Assembly: GCA_965263285.1 (NCBI GenBank)
Contig: CBDHHD010000016.1
Span: 1,302,001-1,366,000, forward strand
Origin: JASGCP01 sp965263285
GTDB lineage: Bacteria; Bacteroidota; Bacteroidia; Chitinophagales; Chitinophagaceae
Length of the DNA stretch: 64,000 nucleotides
Direction of reading: 5' to 3'
Translations under genes and position numbers: made by a program
Part shown: positions 8,355-18,715 of the stretch, piece after piece
Numbering within the stretch: the first letter of the stretch is position 1
Layout of the letters: each line of letters opens with the position of its first letter
Notes under the pieces: model-generated
What the model saw: the letters and a program-made list of their open reading frames with translations, nothing else
Databases searched by the model: none
What the model was told of the DNA's origin: nothing

Positions 8355-9134
8355 TTATTTCTTTTTTGTTATTTGCATTACCAAGGAGGTATTGTTATAT
8401 AAATGAGGAGAATAGATGTATGTTTCATGAAATTCTACTTTATGGCCTTCTGATTCTAATTGTTTTGCTACGTCTTTGGCTAAATCATTAGCTTCCACTT
8501 TTGGAATAAAAAATTTAGATGCTGGGGAGATGAGCACTTGGTTTTTACTTACGCGTAACATTTCTTTAATAGAGTTATAATGAAATTCATAAGGGAATAG
8601 TTTACCTGTTTCATCTAATCCGCCACTTGCAACACTTCCATAAGTAAATAATAAATGTGCGCTCCATACAATATCAAAAGAATTATCTTCAAAGGGTAAT
8701 TGTGGTAAAGATGCTACTATATATCGCCCTTCTTTTTTACCTTGTATAAAATCAGCTAAAAATTTTTTACCCGTTGTTCTTTTTGATTCAATATAATCAT
8801 TAATATTAAAATCATTGGTTAAAAAAATATTTCCACTTTTTTCATCTGCTATAAGCATTTGATGAACCTTATCAATGCTATGTTGTATATCATGTTCTAG
8901 TTCTTCCACCGACTTACTATATAATGGGTCTACAGCAACTGCAGTAATACCTTGTTGTTTTAATTCTAAAGAAACAGAACCAGGACCGCCAGGGCAATCT
9001 AATATCTTTAATCCTTTTAAAGCATTCACATTAGGTATATTCATTGAGGTTAATATTACTTGCAGGGGTCGGCCAAAAAAAACAACATAAGAAAAAAAGA
9101 GTTTTGATTTTTGTTCTAAAGATGTATTATTCAT
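8355..9134 (-). CDS. Class I SAM-dependent methyltransferase
   Basis: A 259-residue protein with the Rossmann-like SAM fold: motif I in LKILDCPGGPGSVSLEL (about residues 42-58), an acidic post-strand residue in AVAVDPLYS, and motif IV-like ASLPQLPFEDNSFDIVWSAHLLF around residue 140-160. The substrate is unknown; the overall pattern resembles small-molecule methyltransferases rather than rRNA enzymes. It stands alone, with a -7 box at 9199-9206 and an IS-derived intergenic region upstream. Confidence 0.82.
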   Translation of the reverse strand: MNNTSLEQKSKLFFSYVVFFGRPLQVILTSMNIPNVNALKGLKILDCPGGPGSVSLELKQQGITAVAVDPLYSKSVEELEHDIQHSIDKVHQMLIADEKSGNIFLTNDFNINDYIESKRTTGKKFLADFIQGKKEGRYIVASLPQLPFEDNSFDIVWSAHLLFTYGSVASGGLDETGKLFPYEFHYNSIKEMLRVSKNQVLISPASKFFIPKVEANDLAKDVAKQLESEGHKVEFHETYIYSPHLYNNTSLVMQITKKK

Positions 9135-9198
9135 AAAGTATAATTTAATTATTAATTAAGTTTTTTAAAAAATATTATTATATTGTATATATTGATTG

Positions 9199-9206
9199 CA
9201 AAAGTA
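9199..9206 (-). promoter_or_regulatory. -7 promoter box for the methyltransferase
   Basis: The minus strand reads TACTTTTG (TAnnTTTG), 65 nt upstream of the methyltransferase ATG at 9134. Confidence 0.5.
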
Positions 9207-9251
9207 TAAAGATAAAATTTAATTTTAAATTTTAAAAAACATATTATTTTT

Positions 9252-9392
9252 GGTATAACGACTTTTTTACTGGGGCATATTTGGGCTATATCCTTTTTTA
9301 AGGTGCTAAGAGAAATACAATTGTAACTAATTATTTAACTCAATAGGTTTAATTAAGTGTATTGATTATCGAATAATTATAAGTATGAAAAT
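9252..9392. repeat. IS-end motif plus dispersed GAGGTGCT-type repeat
   Basis: GGTATAACGACTTTTTTAC at 9252 matches the outer end of the ISL3-B family (also 42406, 43299, 62956). From 9287 a copy of the dispersed repeat follows (CTATATCCTTTTTTAAGGTGCTAAG). Its last ~70 nt are the near-exact reverse complement of 60945-61013. Confidence 0.7.
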
Positions 9393-9395
9393 AAT

Positions 9396-9771
9396 GGCAT
9401 AACTAAATTTAGTGTGAGGGAGTATGCAAACATACAAAAAAAATGGATATTTGCAAAAACAATTTTATATGCAAGAAAAAGATATTTTAAATTTTATACA
9501 AACGATGCTAAATGTTGCATCAGATTTTGCGATTACCAAGATTGAGAAAGCTGAAGAACAAGAGAAAATAGTGCGTATTTATTTTAAATATTTACCTAGT
9601 GTTTATAAAAAGAAAGGGGATGTTAATAAGGTATATAAAATTTATGATTATTTACCCGAAAGAGAATGGCAACACTTAAGTTGGTTTGAATATAAATGCT
9701 ATATTATTTGTGCCTTACCAAGATACATAGATGAAGATGGTTCTATAAAAGTAATAGATATTGATTTTACT
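9396..9771 (+). mobile_element. ISL3-A (ISAon1-like) 5' fragment
   Basis: Begins with the ISL3-A end GGCATAACTAAATTTAGTG at 9396 and encodes the N-terminal region of an ISL3-type transposase from ATG 9469 (MQEKDILNFIQTMLN to IDIDF). It matches the start of the element at 52530 with small indels. It is cut after GATTTT where the IS481 begins at 9772. Nothing of its 3' part remains on the other side of the IS481, so the locus has lost sequence. Confidence 0.88.
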
Positions 9772-9839
9772 TGTCATGTTTCACAACGTTGTTGATGAAA
9801 ATTGACTGTTTCTACATGCGAATTTAGGAGCTGAAGTTT

Positions 9840-10799
9840 ATTTTAAATTCTGAAGGAGTTTGTAAAAATATTTCAGGCTTTAGTTGGTACCACTTTTCTA
9901 GCGCTTCAAAAGGCGTTTTTACATTTAGTTCTTTTCTTAAAGAACCATGTCGTCTGTGAAGATTATAGAAAATCATAAATTTACCTAAATCCTTTTCTAC
10001 ATCTATTCTATCATTATACTCATACCTTAAGATAGTATTTTTTTTAATGGTTCCATTTACTCTTTCTACCATACCATTCGTTTTTGGTGTAGATGTTTGA
10101 GTACACCTATGTTTAATATTGTTTTCTTTGCACTTAATGTCAAGTAAAGAAGGGGTAGACCGCAAATTGCCTTTTTTGTTTTTCATAAGTCGATTGGTAA
10201 ACTCAAGGCCATTATCTGTTAAGATATGCGTAATAGCAAAAGGGAAAAAACGCATACGTTCCTCAAAAAAAAAGATCTGTATTTTGGGCTGTTGTATTGT
10301 CATATACTTTATAATACAATATTCTTGTAGCTCTATCTATAGCTACATATAGATAAGAACCTACTTTGTTAAATTTTGGCATATAAGTTACATCGAAATG
10401 AAGATATCCTGGCTCGTATGCTTTAAACTTTTTAGCTTTTTCTTTTTCTGCTATGGGCACTATATTTATATTATTTCGTAATAAGCACCTATACACAGAA
10501 CTTCTTGATATAGATTTGTTTTATACTGCTAATATTTCAAATATTTCATCCATAGGCAACCAGGTAGCTTTTCTCAAAGATATAATTAATGTAGTTTCTA
10601 CCTCATTTAGAGCATAATGAATATTTTTAGGGATACTGGATACATTAGAGACAAAGTCTCTATTTCGCCATTTTGAAATCGTTTGTTTCGCTATAACAAA
10701 TTGAGAAGCTAATTCGGTATTTTTTAAAAAAGAATTGCTTTGTATTTGCTTACGAATGCTTATATTTGTCTTGGTATTGGAATGGTAAATTTGTGGCAT
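9840..10799 (-). pseudogene. IS481 transposase, nonsense and frameshift
   Basis: Reads in order: N-terminal HTH part (10521-10799, ASQFVIAKQTISKWRNRD), an in-frame TAA at about 10519, then the rve integrase core (YLHFDVTYMPKFNKVGSYLYVAIDRAT, LTDNGLEFTNR, NGMVERVNGTIKKNT). A run of nine A at about 10265 versus eight in the copy at 28803 shifts the frame. The DDE residues are present but the gene cannot make a full protein. Confidence 0.88.
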
Positions 10800-10848
10800 A
10801 TTTTATTTTTTATATGGTTATAAAACAAAAATAGTCATTTTTTACATT

Positions 10849-10901
10849 CCAGCCCTTGTGGCGTAGTGGAGGCGTAGCCGAAACGGAGCCACAAGGGCTG
10901 G
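10849..10901. repeat. IS481 end hairpin
   Basis: Perfect 14-bp arms CCAGCCCTTGTGGC (10849-10862) and GCCACAAGGGCTGG (10888-10901) enclose a 25-nt loop. Relative to the IS end, the loop orientation is opposite to that in the fragment at 53178-53215. GC content is far above the surroundings. Confidence 0.9.
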
Positions 10902-10963
10902 AAAAACCATCAACAACGTTGTGAAACTAAACATTTTTTTTTTAATATTATAATATTTTAATA

Positions 10964-12472
10964 ATGGGAGAAATTCGTAAACAAGCTATTTCTAACACCA
11001 TTATTACCTATTTTGGCTTTTTATTAGGTGCCGTTAATATCTATTTTTTTACATCTAATCACACATTTACTCCAGCAGAATTTGGACTCACAAGAGTGAT
11101 GTTGGATTTAGCTATGAACTTGTCTGCTTTAAGTACAGCATTTGGCTTTTTGTCTGTGCTGTTTAAATTTTTTCCTTATTATTATGATTATTTACCGTTT
11201 AAGAAAATAGATCTATTGGCTTTTGTTGTACTTTTTTGTGTTATTTGTTTTGGCATTTTAACATGGATAAGTTTTGTTAATAAGCCATTTGTAATAAAAA
11301 AATTTGCAGCGCATTCTCCTACTATTATTGTGTATTATCGTTGGCTTTTTATAATGGCATTTTCACTTATGCTTTATAGCATTATGGATGCCTGGTTAGT
11401 TTGTTTTAAAGATTCAAGATTTGGTAGTTTTTTAAGAGAGGTCTTGTATCGTTGTTTTTTGATAGGCTTAATTATGTTATATTTTTTTCACTTTATTACA
11501 TTTAATACCTTTATTAAATTATATACGCTTCTTTATTTTGTGCTATTTTTAATTACATTTATTTATTTAGGATATCAAAAGCGATTGGTATTTTATTTTC
11601 GTTTTTCTAAAGTTACCAAACGACTTAAAAAGCCGATTATAACATTGCAAGGGTATGCTATTAGCGGTACGATTATAGCAACACTAGCGCAAACGGTTGA
11701 AGCTATTACTATTGCTGCGGTAGTGGGCATTAGTGAAGCGGGTATTTATACCTTGGCTTCTTATGTATCTAATATTGTGCAAGTGTCACAAAGAAGTATT
11801 ATGGGTATTAGTGCCATATCGCTATCACATGCTTGGAAAGATAAGAATACAAAAGAGGTGTTTCGCATCTATAAACGAACTTGTATTAATATGCTTTTAT
11901 TTGCCTTATTTGTTTTTGGTAATATTATTCTTAATATTAACCATTTGTACTTATTAATTGGTATTGGACATATTTATTCAACTGGTTTTCAAGTGGTTTT
12001 TCTTTTGGGGTTAACGCGGGTTATTGACGCAGGTACTGGCGTGAATGATCTTATTATAGGTACTTCCACTAAATGGGCATTTCAATTCTATAGTATGATT
12101 ATTTTAATTGCATTGCTTATACCATTTAACTATTTTCTTATTAAGGAATTGGGTATGGTGGGGTCGGCTTATGCACAACTTATTTCTTATTGTTTGTATA
12201 ACATTATTCGATTTGAATATATTAGGAGGAAATTTAAGATGCAGCCATTTACAATGAAGAACGGCTTGGGTATTATGGTAGCAGTAATAGGTTTTTTTGT
12301 TGCCTATGGGTTATTTAGTCAACGAGAGGGTTGGATATGGCTTTTGTTAAGATCATTTGTATATTCTTTTATTTTTATTGCTTGTACCGTTATGCTAAAA
12401 CTAAGTGAAGATGCAATATTGTTTTGGAATAAAGGGCTTGCCTTGTGTAGTAAGTATATATTAAGAAAATAA
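10964..12472 (+). CDS. Wzx-like oligosaccharide/polysaccharide flippase
   Basis: A 502-residue inner-membrane protein with about 12-14 hydrophobic segments and the MOP-superfamily start typical of Bacteroidota polysaccharide flippases (ISNTIITYFGFLLGAVNIYFFT, then FTPAEFGLTRVMLD). It probably moves lipid-linked sugar units across the inner membrane for surface polysaccharide. It is a lone gene starting 30 nt after the IS481 end and converging on the repeat lipoprotein. The substrate cannot be told; no Wzy or other cluster genes are adjacent, although a GT2 lies at 51603. Confidence 0.82.
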   Translation: MGEIRKQAISNTIITYFGFLLGAVNIYFFTSNHTFTPAEFGLTRVMLDLAMNLSALSTAFGFLSVLFKFFPYYYDYLPFKKIDLLAFVVLFCVICFGILTWISFVNKPFVIKKFAAHSPTIIVYYRWLFIMAFSLMLYSIMDAWLVCFKDSRFGSFLREVLYRCFLIGLIMLYFFHFITFNTFIKLYTLLYFVLFLITFIYLGYQKRLVFYFRFSKVTKRLKKPIITLQGYAISGTIIATLAQTVEAITIAAVVGISEAGIYTLASYVSNIVQVSQRSIMGISAISLSHAWKDKNTKEVFRIYKRTCINMLLFALFVFGNIILNINHLYLLIGIGHIYSTGFQVVFLLGLTRVIDAGTGVNDLIIGTSTKWAFQFYSMIILIALLIPFNYFLIKELGMVGSAYAQLISYCLYNIIRFEYIRRKFKMQPFTMKNGLGIMVAVIGFFVAYGLFSQREGWIWLLLRSFVYSFIFIACTVMLKLSEDAILFWNKGLALCSKYILRK

Positions 12473-12533
12473 GTAATAGAAGAACGAATAGGTTGTAGCT
12501 ATTTTTTATAAGAGATAATCTCTAATTATTCAC

Positions 12534-14726
12534 TTACTGCACAACTACTTGAATACTAGTTTGAGTTAATGTGAGATTGGGGATACTTGGGTTTGTAATA
12601 GCGCATGTATACATGCCTGCTTGTGCACTAGTTATATTTGACAGTACAAGATTTTGTGTTTGACCTATTTTGCCTAATGATACGCCATCTTTTAACCATT
12701 GATATTGGTTGGTAGATGCTCCTAATGGTCTTTGTACATTACAAAGAAGTGTAGTGCTTTGTCCTAATCCAATGGACACAGTAGGCTGTTGTGTAGGAGG
12801 TAGTGGTACATTGGCTTGTGGGGCATAAGCAGTGCTGTTCCCTAATAGGTTTGCAAGATTAGGAAAAATATCTACAAAATTAAAAACATTATTGGATATA
12901 TTGATATTGCTAATGGGAGTTGTAGATAAGTTGGGTAGACTGGTAAAAGAATTATTTTGAATCCATAATGTTTGTAGTACAGTTAAATTAACCATGGAGC
13001 TAGGCAATGCAGCATTAAATAAATTATTGTTAATTCGTAGGTCTTGTAACATATTTAACTTGCCTATTTGTAAGGGGAGTCCCCCTGTTAATTGGTTGTT
13101 GTATAGATATAAATAGGTTAAATTAATTAAATTAGTTATAGAATCGGGTATGCTACCTGATAGATTGTTGTTGTCTAATAGCAGATTGACTAAATTAGTC
13201 ATATTACCTATTGATATAGGAATGGTACCAGTAAGATTATTATTATACAATATGAGTTTTACAACACGATTAGCGCCTATTGTAACGCCGTACCAAGTAT
13301 TAATAGGACTGCTCGATAGCCAATTGGTATTATTACTCCAATTAGGTCCATTGGTACTATTGTATAAATCTACTAAGGCTAGAGAATCGGTGTTATATGA
13401 TCCTGTGTTGTATGGAATGCTTACTGTTTGGTATATATTACTATATTGATCAAATACGGTTAGCGTTAATGTTGATTGGCGTAAAATAGCAGGAGTAAAA
13501 GATAATGTATAATTACCGTTAGTACCTAAGGTAATCCATTCATTTTTATTATAGTTCTGACTATTATATGATATAGGTTCACTAGCGCTTATTTGGTACT
13601 TACCAAGATTGGGTTGAATTCTTTGAATAGATATAGTGATACCAATATTTGTATTAACGGGAGACGATATAGCAAGAGGGATAGGTATTACAGTATAATT
13701 ATTGATGATGCTATTGATTTTTATAGAGTCGGTTTGTGTAATGTCTGTATAGTTGTCGGTAACATAAAATATTACTGTAAAAGGTGTTGTAGAGGATGCA
13801 TTGGGTATATATGCGAATTGATAGATATCATTTTTACCTAAGGTAAAGGGTATCATTGCAGGGTAGATAATATTATTATACAGAATAGGTTGGCTTGACA
13901 TGAGGGTATATAAACCTACATTAGGATTGGTAATTCTGCTAATAGATAATGAAAAAGAATCCGGATATCCTACCACGCCTATATTACTATTAGATAGGGT
14001 AAATGTTTTAGAAAAATTGCCGACAATATTAAAATAGAGGATAGATTGTCTTGTGGTATCAAATTGATCTTTGATAGTAATGGAAACAGGTTTTGAATTC
14101 TGGATACGGTTAGGTATAAAATAAATTGAATCAATTTTATTTCCATCTAAAGGGATAGGGGGAGCGCCAGAGAATGTTTTATATGTGTGATATGTAATGG
14201 TATCATTACTATATAAAAAATAATTTCTTTGTTCATTGGGTTTTCCTTGTATAGAGATAAAAATATTTCCACTATCGTTGGTATTGATGATATTGAGTTG
14301 AGGTGAGGAGGCATTGATGGCAAAACCATTCATTACATTAAGTGCTAATGAGTTAAATTGAATAAAATTTTTTTGATCTTTTAATGTAAAGTTTAATAGT
14401 TGCATACCCGCTTGAGCAGGCCCCGTATATTGCAATAGATAAAAACCACTTTGTAGATTAGGGATACTAGCGCCTGCATTATAAGTTATTCCATTTAATT
14501 GAATCGATTGAGATACTGTAAGTGAAAAGATACTGTTAGTAGAACTTTGTATAGATAGGTTGATAATGGCAAGACCACCCACAGGTATGTTAGGAGTAGA
14601 AGTGCTTACTATAAATCCAGCATTGGGTGAGGGTATATTATTGGAGCTTTGTTTAAGGCAAGCAGGTATGAGGCATATATAAAACGATATAATCATCCAT
14701 TTTTGATAAGAAAGCGATTTGTACAT
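12534..14726 (-). CDS. Surface lipoprotein with beta-sandwich repeats, leucine-rich repeats and Ig domain
   Basis: Start set at ATG 14726 because the upstream in-frame ATG (14771) lies against the -7 box at 14774. About 730 residues. A lipoprotein signal (KWMIISFYICLIPAC) is followed by about four ~100-residue modules, each ending in a phrase like FTVIFYVTDNYTD or LTLTVFDQYSN with a preceding ILYNNIIYPA- or ISYNSQNYNK-type turn. Then come plant-type LRRs (NLLLDNNNLSGSIPDSITNL, YLYLYNNQLTGGLPLQIGKL) and a C-terminal Ig-like domain (YQWLKDGVSLGK, AQAGMYTCAI). Likely exposed on the outer membrane for adhesion or interaction; function unknown. The 365-residue protein at 40608 shares the repeat module. 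Confidence 0.8.
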   Translation of the reverse strand: MYKSLSYQKWMIISFYICLIPACLKQSSNNIPSPNAGFIVSTSTPNIPVGGLAIINLSIQSSTNSIFSLTVSQSIQLNGITYNAGASIPNLQSGFYLLQYTGPAQAGMQLLNFTLKDQKNFIQFNSLALNVMNGFAINASSPQLNIINTNDSGNIFISIQGKPNEQRNYFLYSNDTITYHTYKTFSGAPPIPLDGNKIDSIYFIPNRIQNSKPVSITIKDQFDTTRQSILYFNIVGNFSKTFTLSNSNIGVVGYPDSFSLSISRITNPNVGLYTLMSSQPILYNNIIYPAMIPFTLGKNDIYQFAYIPNASSTTPFTVIFYVTDNYTDITQTDSIKINSIINNYTVIPIPLAISSPVNTNIGITISIQRIQPNLGKYQISASEPISYNSQNYNKNEWITLGTNGNYTLSFTPAILRQSTLTLTVFDQYSNIYQTVSIPYNTGSYNTDSLALVDLYNSTNGPNWSNNTNWLSSSPINTWYGVTIGANRVVKLILYNNNLTGTIPISIGNMTNLVNLLLDNNNLSGSIPDSITNLINLTYLYLYNNQLTGGLPLQIGKLNMLQDLRINNNLFNAALPSSMVNLTVLQTLWIQNNSFTSLPNLSTTPISNINISNNVFNFVDIFPNLANLLGNSTAYAPQANVPLPPTQQPTVSIGLGQSTTLLCNVQRPLGASTNQYQWLKDGVSLGKIGQTQNLVLSNITSAQAGMYTCAITNPSIPNLTLTQTSIQVVVQ

Positions 14727-14773
14727 GGTAAACACAAATAAAATAAAATAACTTGATTGTTTTTCAATCATAT

Positions 14774-14781
14774 CAAATATA
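14774..14781 (-). promoter_or_regulatory. -7 promoter box (TATATTTG) for the repeat lipoprotein
   Basis: The minus strand reads TATATTTG at 14774-14781, 47 nt before the chosen ATG at 14726. Confidence 0.5.
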
Positions 14782-14869
14782 CAATATTATATGTGGAATA
14801 ATTGAAAAATAATTATTGGGTAGGGAATAGCAGTTTTTAATTACGTATATTGATGGAGAGTTTTAAAAA

Positions 14870-15028
14870 GAAGTAACTATTCAGGTAATTTAATAGATTT
14901 AGTTGAGTGCATTGATTGTTTAAATAAGTATCAATATAGAAATAATAGACAGCATTTCGTTAGAATCACACTTAGATAAATAGTGTTACAAAACGAGCTG
15001 AGTGAAGTATTCAGCGAGAATATGGCCG
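14870..15028. repeat. Degenerate dispersed hairpin repeat
   Basis: GTTACAAAACGAGCTGAGTG and AAGTATTCAGCGAGAATATGG (14991-15030 area) are a decayed arm of the long hairpin seen at 18370-18590. The preceding bases AGTTGAGTGCATTGATTG and TAAATAAGTATCAATA resemble the AT-rich part of the same repeat. The interval 14782-15048 has no gene. Confidence 0.55.
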
Positions 15029-15048
15029 ATTTTATATATGAAGGGAAA

Positions 15049-16056
15049 TTATTTGGATTTCATATTGGCTATGTATTTTACTGTACGAACGAATTGAGAC
15101 ACGTAGCTCATTTCATTATCATACCAGCTAACTGTTTTCACCATTTGTTTATCTCCTACTTGAATAACTTTTGTTTGTGTTGCATCAAATAGCGATCCAT
15201 AAGTCATTCCAATTATATCACTGCTTACAATTTCGTCTTCTGTATATCCAAAGCTTTCGTTGGATGCTTTTTTCATAGCACTATTTACTTCTTGTATAGT
15301 TACTTTTGTTTTTAAAAGAGATATTAATTCTGTTAAAGATCCAGTGATAGTAGGTACCCTTTGTGCGCCTCCGTCTAATTTGCCGTTTAAGTCAGGCAAT
15401 ACCAAACCAATTGCTTTTGCTGCTCCCGTTGTATTAGGAACGATATTAAATGCTGCTGCCCTTGCTCTTCTTAAATCTCCTTTTGGATGAGGTGCATCTA
15501 ATGTATTTTGATCGTTAGTAAAGGAGTGGATAGTTGTCATGTGTCCTATTTCAATCGTAAAGTTATCGTGCAATACTTTTGCCATGGGGGCTAAACAATT
15601 GGTTGTGCAAGAAGCACAAGAAACAACTTTTTCTGATCCGTCTAAGATATGATGATTAACATTAAAGACGATTGTTTTAAGATCGCCCGTAGCGGGGGCA
15701 GAAATCACTACTTTTTTAGCACCTCCTGCTAGGTGTATTAATGCTTTGTCTTTATCAGTAAAATAACCTGTTGCTTCTATTACTACATCTACTCCATGTT
15801 TTCCCCAAGGAATATCGGCAGGGTTTTTACAAGCATAGATAGCCACTTCTTGATTATTGATTTGAATGCTATTATCTGTATGGCTTATATTTCCTTTACA
15901 TGATCCGTGTGTGGTATCATATTTAAGTAAATGAGCAAGTACTTTAGGTGAAGTTAAATCGTTGATTGCAACCACTTCCATGTCAGGAAGGTCGTAAATT
16001 TGACGAAAGGCAAGTCGGCCAATTCTACCAAATCCATTAATGCCAATTTTAATCAT
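15049..16056 (-). CDS. gapA: Glyceraldehyde-3-phosphate dehydrogenase
   Basis: Glycolytic GAPDH, 335 residues. NAD-binding GINGFGRIGRL is at the N-terminus, with INDLTSP after the second strand (Asp there favours NAD over NADP). Catalytic Cys is in SCASCTTNCLAPMAKVL, and the family signature WYDNEMSYV is near the end. Start placed at 16056 (MIKIGING) because the longer frame to 16089 would overlap the -7 box at 16087-16094. Confidence 0.97.
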   Translation of the reverse strand: MIKIGINGFGRIGRLAFRQIYDLPDMEVVAINDLTSPKVLAHLLKYDTTHGSCKGNISHTDNSIQINNQEVAIYACKNPADIPWGKHGVDVVIEATGYFTDKDKALIHLAGGAKKVVISAPATGDLKTIVFNVNHHILDGSEKVVSCASCTTNCLAPMAKVLHDNFTIEIGHMTTIHSFTNDQNTLDAPHPKGDLRRARAAAFNIVPNTTGAAKAIGLVLPDLNGKLDGGAQRVPTITGSLTELISLLKTKVTIQEVNSAMKKASNESFGYTEDEIVSSDIIGMTYGSLFDATQTKVIQVGDKQMVKTVSWYDNEMSYVSQFVRTVKYIANMKSK

Positions 16057-16086
16057 AAAAAGTTGATTTATTAAAAATAATAAATG

Positions 16087-16094
16087 CAAAGTTA
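16087..16094 (-). promoter_or_regulatory. -7 promoter box (TAACTTTG) for gapA
   Basis: The minus strand reads TAACTTTG, 31 nt upstream of the gapA ATG. It decides the start codon choice. Confidence 0.65.
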
Positions 16095-18312
16095 ATTTAT
16101 TTTAATTTAATAAGGGGGCAATTTAATTGCTTGGATTAAATCTTTTTTTCAGGTGCTAAGAGGTTTTTAACCCAACTTGGTAAATGATATTTCGTAAGTA
16201 ATTGATAGTAAAAAACTTACGAACTATTGACTCGTTTTTTAGGGACTACATCTTCGTCTTGTGTAATAGGGGGCAGGTTTGTATTTGGTGGCGGAATAGA
16301 TGGTTTGTGCCTCTGCTATTGGTCTTGTACATTGCCGAATAATGACTGTTTTTTTATTTGCATTTTGTGCGACAGAAGTGATGATTTTTTGTGTATTCAT
16401 TATTCTGACAATGTTTTTCCAATCGTGTTGGATACCATGTTGTTTAAGTTTATATCTAATAGTAGATACAATGGTGTACGACAATACACCTAAAAATAAA
16501 TGAGCTTTGCAACTGTTATCGTGAATATGGTAAACAGGTCGTAAAGACAAATCTGTTTTAAGAATGCGAAAGGAAGACTCAACCTCTCTAATCGTATTAT
16601 AAATATCCCACATCCCTTCTTCTTTAATTAATTCAACGGGAGGAATAGATGTTCTTAAAAAATAAATACCCTCTGTTTTTGTATGCTCTTTTCTTTTCCA
16701 GGTTATTCTTTTTACCGTGTCGCTTTTTCTTTTCTGTTTTTTTCTTTTCGTTGCTTTTTGTGTAGTATTACCTTCCTCTGTATTCTCATCCTCTTTATTA
16801 CTTTCATTTTCTTTGTTTTCTTCTACTGAAACCTCGTATTCACTGTATACTTGTTTGTTCCTTTCCCGTATGCGTCCTAAACGAATCAAAATCTTTTTTA
16901 TATCTTTGGTTGTCTTAGGTTTTTCCAATGAACTTACCAAAGCATTTAATTCTTTTTCTAATCGAGTACAATACTGTTTAAACATGGCATCTTCTTTCTT
17001 TTCTTTTTCCTCACTGTGTACTTTCAAATAAGTATCAGCATCATTATCAACATAAGCAAATGAAAGCTCTATTTTATTACCCCTGTTATCTGTTACCCAT
17101 TTCTTTTCTTTATTATTTGTCGTATAGTTTTTTAACAAATAACGGTTTACACACAAATAATCATATCCTTTGTTTCTTACGAGTGTCAAATTTTCTTGTG
17201 TGGCAAATGCTGCGTCCATCACAACAATTGGCTTTTTAACTGCAGGTGCAATAAATGAAGACAAAGATTCTAAAGTGGCTTCTAATGTATTACACTCCGC
17301 AATATTGCCTTCATAAATTTGAGAGTACTTTAAAAAACCTTCCGCATTTACCACTAATGCTAAAGTAGCCAGTTTGCAATCTCTTCTTTTTTCTTTACTT
17401 CTCCCAAACTGTGCCAGGCTACTGCCTTCCTTTCTGCCCTCAAAATAACTATTCGTCAAATCATATAAAATAATTTTGTCCTGTAAGCTAAACAGGTGAT
17501 TTGTTCTCAGAGATAAATGCTGCTCCAATTCAGATTTTATTTTGAATAATTTAAGGGCGTTATCATAAAGATGGTGACGGGTTATTTTATTAGGCAAGTG
17601 AGTAAACAATTCCTTTGCACCACTATTGATTGACAGCCAGCTTCCATTTTATGTTCAGAATAGGGAAAAGCAGCCTTTGCAATAAGATGCAGCAAGGCTA
17701 TATCAATCTGTTTGTCAGTCCATCCTAATTCAGTTAATTTTTTAGATACCTGAAGCTCATCTAAAGCTTGTTTGCAAAGCCATTCTATCCCTATCTCTTT
17801 GGCTTGCTCATGCTCTAACGAAGCGCTGTCTATTAAAGTATCAACACCCTCATTTATGTCTGCACTTGTATGGATATTTGTTTTGCTATCCCTCTCTTCC
17901 TCTCTTTTTTGCTTTTGTTTTAATTGATGTGATCTAACCTTCTCTGCCATATCAAGAGCCATCTTCTCAATAATAGGATCAATAAAATCAGGAAATAATG
18001 TATCTTGTTGCTGTAATAGACTTTCCATACGCGTCACTAATTGCTTTCTTGCCTGATCTGTTGTTAATTGCTCTAATTTGCCTAGTGAACAAAGCGTCTC
18101 GTGTTGAATCTTGTTCCCTGCTCGATAGCTACTTACTAATTTGTAGTAAATAACCGTATTGCCGAATTTATCCTTAATCTTTTGGCATAACTAAATTTAG
18201 TGTGAGGAAAAATTTAGTTTACTAAAAGGCTACATCTTTTTTTGAGGTGCTGGGGGATATTTATGTTTTTGTAATTGCTCATATATAGGTTCATCATTTA
18301 TTTTTATATCCT

Positions 18313-18346
18313 TTTCTTTCTTTTGTCTTGATACAAAAGAAAGAAA
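18313..18346. repeat. 14-bp hairpin with CTTGAT loop
   Basis: Arms TTTCTTTCTTTTGT and ACAAAAGAAAGAAA pair perfectly around CTTGAT (18327-18332). In the related repeat at 60661-60689 the loop reads ATCAAG, its exact reverse complement. Confidence 0.88.
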
Positions 18347-18369
18347 CAAAGAAAAAATCAAGCCTGCAG

Positions 18370-18592
18370 ATAAAGAGCTACAAAACTACGGCTCGCTACG
18401 CTAGCGAGAATGAATGGGAGGCGGTTAGGTATGAATCGTTATGATGAGCTTATCCATAGGTATCTTTTATGCAAATACTTTATGCTCATCATAACGATTC
18501 ATATATAAAAACTTCCGCCTCCACATTCTCGCTGGTCGCTTCGCTCACCTCGTTTTGTAACGCTCTTTATCTGAGGGCAGTCCTCATCAGAT
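18370..18592. repeat. Long imperfect hairpin inside the MITE
   Basis: Outer arms run from AAAGAGCTACAAAACTACGG to CACCTCGTTTTGTAACGCTC, and inner arms GAATCGTTATGATGAGC and GCTCATCATAACGATTC form 17 perfect pairs. The whole ~220 nt can fold as one long hairpin. Copies are at 48540-48760 and 60715-60912. Confidence 0.85.
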
Positions 18593-18707
18593 ATTTCCTA
18601 TTATTTCCATATTTATATATATGTAATCATCCATGCTTCCAGCACCTCAAAAAAAGATATAACCCATATTGTTTTTACAAATATCCATTTTATTTTGTAT
18701 CTTTGCA

Positions 18708-18715
18708 TACTCCCT
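18708..18715 (+). promoter_or_regulatory. Outward -7 box at the MITE right end
   Basis: TATCTTTG reads outward about 20 nt inside the MITE end. The equivalent box in the other MITE is at 48878-48885, and the ISL3-A left end at 52530 carries the same box in reverse. It may let the element transcribe its neighbours. Confidence 0.5.

Larger units (their letters stand above)
9772..10933 (-). mobile_element. IS481-family element (full length, transposase broken)
   Basis: The ends are TGTCATGTTTCACAACG at 9772 and the complement of TGTTTAGTTTCACAACG ending at 10933. Both begin TGT and share GTTTCACAACGTTGTTGATG, as expected for IS481. The right end carries a hairpin (10849-10901). No convincing target duplication is visible, consistent with later rearrangement. 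Confidence 0.88.

Noticed and set aside
11000..12472. O-antigen or capsule cluster around the flippase
   Set aside because: No glycosyltransferase or polymerase genes are next to it; it lies between an IS481 and a surface lipoprotein.
16239..18037. IS1634 frameshift near 17600 as programmed frameshifting
   Set aside because: No slippery heptamer with a downstream structure was recognised, and the gene is also interrupted by a MITE. Simple decay is enough.
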